Notes under the pieces: model-generated | The model's input: the letters and a program-made list of their open reading frames with translations, nothing else | The model's database searches: none | Told to the model about the DNA's origin: nothing | Program-made: the position numbers and the translations under genes | Assembly (NCBI RefSeq): GCF_025860055.1 | Contig: NC_068288.1 | Span: 11,570,689 to 11,634,688 of the forward strand | From: Xyrauchen texanus | Lineage: Eukaryota; Chordata; Actinopteri; Cypriniformes; Catostomidae | Direction of reading: 5' to 3' | Length of the DNA: 64,000 nucleotides | In this document: positions 42,201 through 51,200 of the stretch, piece after piece | Position numbering within the stretch: the first letter of the stretch is position 1 | Layout of the letters: each line of letters begins with the position of its first letter

Positions 42201-45200
42201 CAAGTCCTAAGTAAGAGCACCTCTCTTTACCGGTAGTGTATTATGTGCATTTTTAAATGTTAAAATTAGTTTAAACAATGTGAACCTACATTTTATCTCA
42301 CTTAAGTTATGCTTGCATCCTAGATTTGAATCAACACTCACTTATACTTGACGTAAGAACCCGCTGGAATTCCCTCTACTTGATGTTGGAATGATTTCTT
42401 GAACAGTACCCTGTTAGCTTGGATCAGCGTTTGAGAACCAATAGAGGTGGACAAGTAAGAAACAAGATTTTGCATAGTTCTTTGCTATGAGTGAATGTAA
42501 AAGGTGAAAACTAAGCTTCCTTGCGCCTTCATGTTATGGAGGGTAAAATATACTTTATAACTCTGAAAATTTATATTTTCTCAAACAGATTGCTCGGGTG
42601 ACTGAGGAAGATCTCAGAAAGGGAGAAGAGTTAATCCATCTGATGAGAATTTTGTACACATCTACACTGTGTCCCTTCTGAGAAGAGGACTAAAGTATAT
42701 GTGGTCAGATCCTACCAATACTTCAAAAGCTTGAGCACTTCACAGTTGAAGAGGCCAATGCATTGGACCCACGCTTCAAACATAAAGATGAGGACAGCAG
42801 CATTGAGGACTACCTGGGTCCGGATAAAAGAAAAGCTGATGGCAGCAAATCTATCGGAGTGTGAACTGGTGAAAATGGTGACATTTACACACAACTATGT
42901 AGGTCTACTTTCCTCAGACATGATGCAAAACCTAAATGTCTAAATCTCAATTGCACTGTCTCTAGCAAAGAGTGGATTGTGGACAAGAAGATGGGGTTAC
43001 AATACAGTCAAAGGAAGAGAAAAGACAACAAAGAGAGAATGACGACGCAGACGAAGAGAAGAGAGTGAGGAAGTGGACAATCATGTAAATATATAATAAA
43101 AAAGCTAAAATTATACTTGATAACTAAAATCTTAAATGCATTTCAGAATTTTTCTTTAGTGTCTTCTTATTGTCTTAAGTAATAAGCCTGCTGTCTCAGT
43201 AGCCACCTCCCTGCAAGAGGGCCATATTATCCCCATTGGAGGAGCTTTTTGCAGCTGATGATGAACTGAAAATGAAATCCACGGAGAGCAGAACGTTATC
43301 CATTAAGAACAAAGTGGATGCAGAGCTAAAGATGTAACAAGACATGCCACCTGCAATGATATCTGATGACCCTGTTGCCTGGTGGTGAAAAAAAAAAAAA
43401 AAAACATATCCTTTGCTGTCAGATCTTAACTCTTCATATTTATGTGTGCAGGCCTCCTCGACCCCATGTGAAATGGTTTTCTCCACTGCTGGAGACACTA
43501 TTTGCCCTGAAAGGTCTCGTAAACTTCACGTAAAGGCTGATATGCTGATTTTTCTTAATTATAAACTGTTAATCACTGGTGCTACCCCTAGACCCTCTTT
43601 TTTACTTTATCTTTATTTGGTTGCAGCCAACAAGTGCTGTGTATTAAAAGCACTTTAATTTAACAGTTTTGCACACATACAGCTCTTAAACGAATCCTCA
43701 GTTTTTATTTAACCTGCTGATTTTTGTTCATGGTATTCAGCTGCAATGTTTTGCAAAGAGACGCAGAATAAATATGATTGATATCTAAATGTTCGACTTT
43801 TTTTTTTAATACCTTGGAATCGAAACTGGGAATCGATAAGTGAAAACGGAATTTGAATTGATAAAATTCAAACAATACCAACCCTACGGTGCAGTCTGGG
43901 TCAGATCTACACATCCTTGACATTTACTATGCAGGTATTCTTTCGCCTGGGAAAGAATACCTGCATCTTCCACATCTTAATGTTTCAACAAAAGATTCAC
44001 TCAAATACTTCTATAGTGCCCACAACTAGTACAGAAAACTTAAAGCCAATACTCTTCTAAAAATGTTGCCATTAAGAAAACATAAAAGTAAAATAAATTA
44101 TTTATAGCACAATGGAGGATATGAATAACAAAATTCATGTTATATATTTTTCTTTTTCCATTTTGGCCAATTTCAGTTAAATTAGTGGTTGTACTGGAGG
44201 TGCACCTCCAGAAACAGGATTGACAAATTTTGACCAATTAGGTTCATGATGTATGAACTTTACCTGCTGCAGCTGCTGTTGTAGACCCTGAATCTGACAC
44301 GCGAGCTGCTGTGCCTCCAGCTGTACCTGGTCTCTGCTGTGCTGTGATACCTGCAGGTTCTTGCTCAGCTGTGAAATGATCTCATTCCGCTTTTCCACTG
44401 CAGCCTGTAATTGCTTTATGAAGCATTAAACGTTTCAACATTGTCGGCATCATTTATTCATCCTCATGTCATTGCAAACCTGCATAACATACTTTTGTGG
44501 AACACGAGCAGAAATTGAAAAGAATGTTGGCACTGCTCTTTTTTTTACCTTTTAATTAAAGTAAATGGTGGCAGGCTGTCAAATTATTCTAAACAGAAGA
44601 AATTAAGACATATTTACAAATTAAAATTTAATTCAGAAAGCAGAATTAAGCTTCATATGCAGAAAGCTTTGTTAAATATCTATCACAACTACAATATTTG
44701 TTTTTAATTTTACAGAATACATTTTTTGGCACTTTAAAAACTAGGCTTCCTCAGCAGGAGCATACAGTAAGTCAAATCCTGTTTGGAGCCAGAAATCATA
44801 ATCCTAAAATCCGTGAGTGTTCTGGTCACATGGAATGAAAACACATTTCAGAACATCATCCATGAAAAATGTAATTGGTTCTTCGTTTCCCTCAACATAA
44901 TGGAGAGAGGCTTTAAAATGTATCTCAGAGAAAATTCAAGCAATCCAATTATAGCAAACATTATGCTCCAGAAAGCAGAACTCTGTTTTTAGATGTGTGC
45001 TTAACCAGAACCAAAGGCAAAAACAATGTTTTCCTGGCCCAATTCAGACAATCTGATTTTCAATATGTTCCTGTACTACAGACTAAAAGAAGAGGGGGAA
45101 AAAGAAAAAGTAGAAAGAATTAGGATAAATAAAATATGGAAAGAATAAAAAAAAAAAGAAAGAAAAGTTTGGTGGTGAAAAAAGGCAACAAAGAATCAAA

Positions 45201-48200
45201 GCCAATTTCTGATACTGTTGTTTCATGAACAGTTTTGTGCTCATAATTATTTGACATCTTTTTGCACTTAGCATTTAATATAGGCTGTTTAAAACAGGCA
45301 TAGATTTAAAGAAAGGTATAGATTTTGTTTTTAGGGTAGTGGGGTGATAGGGGAACCCCATGTTCACATAAAACCTACACCACTGGTTTAATGGCGTCAA
45401 CTTTCCCCATAGAATGTGACAACATGCCCCGCTATTGGATCAAGTGGTCACAAAAGATAAACATGTGTTCAACAAACTGTATGGCTAAAGGTTTACCTTC
45501 AGTTGTTCTTTGCCACTGTGTGCAATTATGATCATTTCTGCAAGTTCACCCTCTGCCTGAACAGGCAGCTCTGACTCTGCCAGAGACCCAGAAGAGGAGC
45601 TCTGTTCCTGTGCATCATCTGCCTCCTGGTTGCCCAAATGAACCTCTGGAACACTCTTGTCTGTGCTGTCAGGTCTGAGTGGCATCTAAAGGTTTAAACA
45701 AACATGCATATTTTCTATAGTTTGTGTAATTATGACTAAATTCCCCCCAGCAATGTTATTCTAGCTGACCTATTTTCTGATGGGGGAAGAAAAACACACA
45801 CACACAATAGATGTGAACTTTACTGCAGAGAGGCTGCATGTTATACATGTACGCATACATGCTACAAATATGTATAATGAATAATGCAGATCTAAATAAT
45901 TAACTAGGGCTATCGATTTAACAAGTTAATTTTGTGTGACTAATTATATATATATAATGCATAAACAAATTTAGCACAATTAATCATGACCCCTGACTTG
46001 TATTTCCTTCCATCAGAGTAATTCAAGCTTGAAGTACATATAACTGTTTTTATGAGCAGTGTCAGCAAAGGGCAGTCAGCACAGCAACAGAGAGCCAGTC
46101 ACAGAACCATTGGTGTAGAACTGGGGATTACAAAAATGCTTTTATAGATACTGACAATATTCACATGTTTGAATCCTTGTAGTCATCAGTTTTTATAAAA
46201 AATGACTATCCAGTGTAAAAATGTCTCCAATGAGATACAAAACGTTGTGATTTAAAAGCGGGTGAATGGAGGATTTCATTTTCAGAGCTGTCAAGCGCCC
46301 CCTGCAGGAAGAAAACTGTCTCTCATAGGATACAGTCAGTGGCTAACACCATTAGCACTTTCGGTCTGTACATCTGTTCCTCACACAAAACTATTTTATG
46401 AATTTAGAAAACATGGAACATATCAAGAGTCATATATGGAATCAGTTAAGATGTTAAAAGGCATCCATAGAAATTATCAGTTGTTTTTTATGGCTTGCGT
46501 GGGTGAGGACAGCAGCCAGGCAGGCATTTCAGATTAGCAGGTAAGAATTAAAATAAGGGGACAATTCTTTATATAATACATAGTTTTGCAACTATATAAG
46601 TGTATGCTATCAAGCTGCACAATTAATAAAACAATTATCAAAATTACAATTATGGCTTCGGCAATTAACTAAAAGCGAAGTGTCAATTAAAGTATTCCAT
46701 TTAGATCAACTCCTGTCTAAATAAAATTGTAATTACATTTGTTTTCCAGTGGTTGAGCATTGTAACCGATCACAGACATGTTTGTTGACACGTAACCCTA
46801 TCAGTAGTGGTGCAACAAAGCTAGAACTTTCCCATTACAATATAGCGATGTAACAGCGAAAATAAAGTAACAAAGTTCTAAGCTTGTTTTTGGAAGTGTA
46901 GCTTACATAAAAAATATGGATTGTTAAAAAAAGAGGAGGAGGAATTTAACGGCAATTATATTAATCAAAATTAATAACTGATGCGAGAAGAGAAATAATT
47001 GACAATTCAAATGTGTGTCATACTCATGCGGCCTTAGCATTCATTTCTTTAAAATCTGTGCATTCATTTTTAATTATTATGCAATGTGTAATATGTTGTT
47101 TGGCACAATATTTTGATCATAAATGCTTGGTGACTCCTCTTAATATAATACAAGGAGGGGTTGATGGCTGCAGTCAAGTTATAATTAAAGTACAAGGATA
47201 AATTAAACTTCCATTAGGATGGATGGAAGTTATAACGTTAATGCCCTGGGACTACCACAACCCCCTGCCGCCAATGCTTTCCTCGACTTCAACAATAATG
47301 CAATATATTTCTGAATTATTATAATAATAAAAACAGAACCATTATATTTATTAAAAGGCATATTTTTTATTATTTGAATAATTTAACTTTCTAAGGTAAT
47401 ATTGATGTATAAGTGTAATTATGATTAATCGGCATGTCACGCAATTACTTGGAATAAAATATTTAATCGATTAACAGGCCAAATAATAACATTAAAATGT
47501 TAAAAATGCATAGTGGAAAGGAAACAGTTGACATTTGTAGAAAAGAACATTTGAACCATGTAGACTACCCTACAAATTCAATAAACTAAAAAGGTGAAAG
47601 TGTAAACAGATCCATTACTCATTCAAATTGTTGTCAAGTGAATTATACCTTTCTGCTTGAACTGTATTATTTCTTTAATATTTAAGCTAGTGCTTTTTTT
47701 AATCAGCTGCAGCACAAACCTGGTTGAATTACATAAATAAATGATCAAACCTCCAAGTGTCCCTTGTTAATCTTGCCATGATTATAGCTCGTTTGTGGTT
47801 CTTCTAGGTGGCGCTCTTGTGCTGATAGGTCATTCGCCTGGAGAGTCTGGCCCTTCCTCTTCGCCGTCTTTTTCTGCGTCCTCGAACTTTCGCTTTTCGT
47901 CTGTCGCTGTCTAAATTGAGCAAGCTGCGCCACAGGTTGAGAGACAGGCACACAGAAATGTATGTCAGGATGAGGTAGCAAGAACATAGAATCAGCATGC
48001 TGCTGGGCTTAAAAGACTTATGTCAAATGGATGCCTAAAAGAACCAAGCATTTCCCACTTGGGCTGACTAATCTCATACAAACTAAACTAAACAATGTCC
48101 AATGGACAGAACCACATTAGAGAATAAGGCAACATCATTTTAGGGGGCTTGTAAATCCACAAAGCAAGAAAATCAGATTAAAAAAGCCTATATCCAAACA

Positions 48201-51200
48201 CATGATCTTTCTCAGCACAGGAAAGTTGCAGTCCTTGATCTTCTGCAACTCATATTCTCCTCTTCCTTCTTTAAAGTATTCCTAACTCTTAAACATGGAA
48301 ATGTGATGCCCAAAACGCTCACAATTCCACAAAAACATTTCTCACAGCTGCCTTAAGAAGCTTAGTTCAGATTAAAGCAAGCTTGTATGAGCCCTGCTCG
48401 ACAAAATCTGACAATGGTGCTTCCATGAACAAAGATCAGCATAACCCCTGCAGCAGTAAAATTCACCATCAGTGACGTGACAATCCATCAGCCAAACAGA
48501 ACACCATATGATTCCTGGGCAGGTCTACGACTATGAGAACTAGGGCCACAAAGTGCAGAGATGCTCTTTGAATAGCCCAATCAGAACCAAAGGAAAATGT
48601 AGAGGTGGAGGAAGAGGAGGAGCAAATACACTCAAACCATTGACATAAACATGCATACCATGACCTAACTGGAGCTGCCCTGTAGACAAGTCCTCAGACC
48701 CAGATCAGAGTATAAAAACACCTGAAATTACAAGAGCAGGCAACTTTGCTGGATTACATTGGCTCATTTGCCCACTGACTGTCACATCACATAATATGAA
48801 GATTTGAAGAGAGCCTGGGTTGGCCACAAGCAGTGTCTGAAATAGTGGCAAATACTGCAGATGCAATAATCAGGACACTGTCTCGTTTACATCCATTGAA
48901 AAAAAAATTGTCGACAAATTTTCGTTGGCGAGTAGTTGTTTGATCTCATTTACGGTAACGTAAAATGAGATTACATTAAACTCGAATGATGACACGAGAG
49001 CAGCACTGCAGTCCGCGCCTGACTGAGGAGAGGAATACTTACACAGATCACAGTCCAGATGCACTCTAAACTTTCCAAACAGCTTCAGCTGATGTAGATC
49101 GCAAAGTATGAGGGAATTATAATGCACAAATACAGAAGCACTTTCGTTGTGGAATAAGTGGAGCTAGAGCTGCCGCTCCGCTGAAGCAAAACCTGCTCTT
49201 CGAGAGTCTTTAAAGGAAACAGCCCATGTTACATCCTTAATGCAGTTATATTTAATGCATTATAGCTTTATTAAAGTTCAAATAATATGGAACAGACCAT
49301 GAAAATAACTACAAACTCTGAAACTGGCATTTCTGTGCAGTCATTGCCACTTCTATGAGTTGCGCAAACATCCCGATCTAAGGGGGAGAGATTGAAACTG
49401 CATCCGGCTGATGCACTCTGTCACGGGGACGCTAATCCCTTGAGTTTAATGCAGCTAGATTATAACGTGATTGCTCGCGACTTATTGAATCATAATATGC
49501 GTCAATGTGCATTTCTAATTATGATGAAAATTGGCAATATGCCGCTTTATTAATGAGAGTTTGTTTTTTGTGAGTTAAAGATGGATTGAATAGAACAGAA
49601 AGGTGAGAGAGGAAGTCTTCGCCCCATTATACACTGCAACAAAATATGTTGATTTGTTTTGGCTTGTTTTCCAATATAAATATCTAAAACTCCTTTAAAA
49701 CAACGTACATTTACTTTAGCAGCTATACTGCAGAAAAATTGTTATCTGAGAATGTTGAATATAATATAAAAATACAAATATTTTAAAATGTCTAAAAATC
49801 CATTAAAAAAGATGCATTCACCAGTAAAGCAGCATAGAAGATATTTAGACTTGCTTTTATAGAATAGATCTTGAATATTAGTATATTTTGTCTTTACTGC
49901 ACTTGCAGAAGTATAACAAAGTGAAAAAATACACCTATATAAAATACACTTATATATAAGATACATTCTCTTAAAGAGAGTCTAAATACATTACGTGTTG
50001 CGTCTCAAGTAAATGTATCTTATTTTAAGGATTTTTAGATGATTTTAAAATGGAAAACAAGAAAAACATTGATAACAGTAGGATTTTCTGTAGTGAATTT
50101 GTTTACTAAATTAAACTTAATAAAAAGTTTTACTTTTCCTTTTATTCAGTGAATGTCATTTAGAGGTATTTTTAAAAGATGATTTTGACCTTTATCATTA
50201 GTAAGCACATTAATACAATCTTTTAACTCGGGGCACAAGCTGAATAATTGGTTAAGAGCTACTGATTAATCGTTGCAATAATAGTCGAATAATCGTTATA
50301 ATAAGTGTTAGAAGTATCCACCTTTTTCCTGAACGCAGAAGTGTTCCACGATTCGACTGTTTTCAATTTCCGGTCTCCAGTGTTTTCACATGTATCTGCG
50401 TATAATGTAATGTTTAAGGTATTACATTTGTAAAAATAGTCCAAAAAAAGAAGATTCTCAGAGTTGAGATGACCATTTTTTTTATAGACAGTGCCTCACC
50501 TGAGATGGCACAAAGTGATGGTCTGAGGTGAGTTTACGTTGATATCATTAAATTACAGGTTGGGGAGTAATGGAATACATTTAATGGGATTACATATTTC
50601 AAATACAAAATATAAGTAAATGTATTTCACTACAGTTACAATTTATATCATTGGTATTTAGAATACAGTTACATTCAAAAGTATTTTGATCAACGAAGAG
50701 ATTACTTTGCATTATATTGTCATTTGTTTAATTTAATATTTAGTCCTTTCAGATGGAAAACATGTATACATATAAATTATGTGATCAAAGTACATTTGAA
50801 CAGCGGTGAAACACTTTCTTATGATGTGTTACATTCATACGAGCAGACAGAGAAGTTTGAAGTACATTTGGAGCAGAAGAAATAGAAATAAACCTTGTGT
50901 AAATTGTCAGCTTTACGCTAAGCTAAAATGCTATTTCTAGCCATTTTACGTGCACGTTACCAGCAACGATCATATTTTTATCAAGAAAATTCACGTTGGA
51001 TCATAATTTCTGATTTTCTAGTAAGACCTTTGATATTACGACAAAAATCTTATTTTTGATAAGTTTTGTATTGTTTTCCTGTAAAAATATCTAAAAATCC
51101 TTAAAACAAAATCAGTTTGATTGATCTTGTTTTAGAAACAACACTGCATGAGATATTTGGGTTTTTCAGAGAAAGTATTTTTAACATGTGTATTTTGTCA

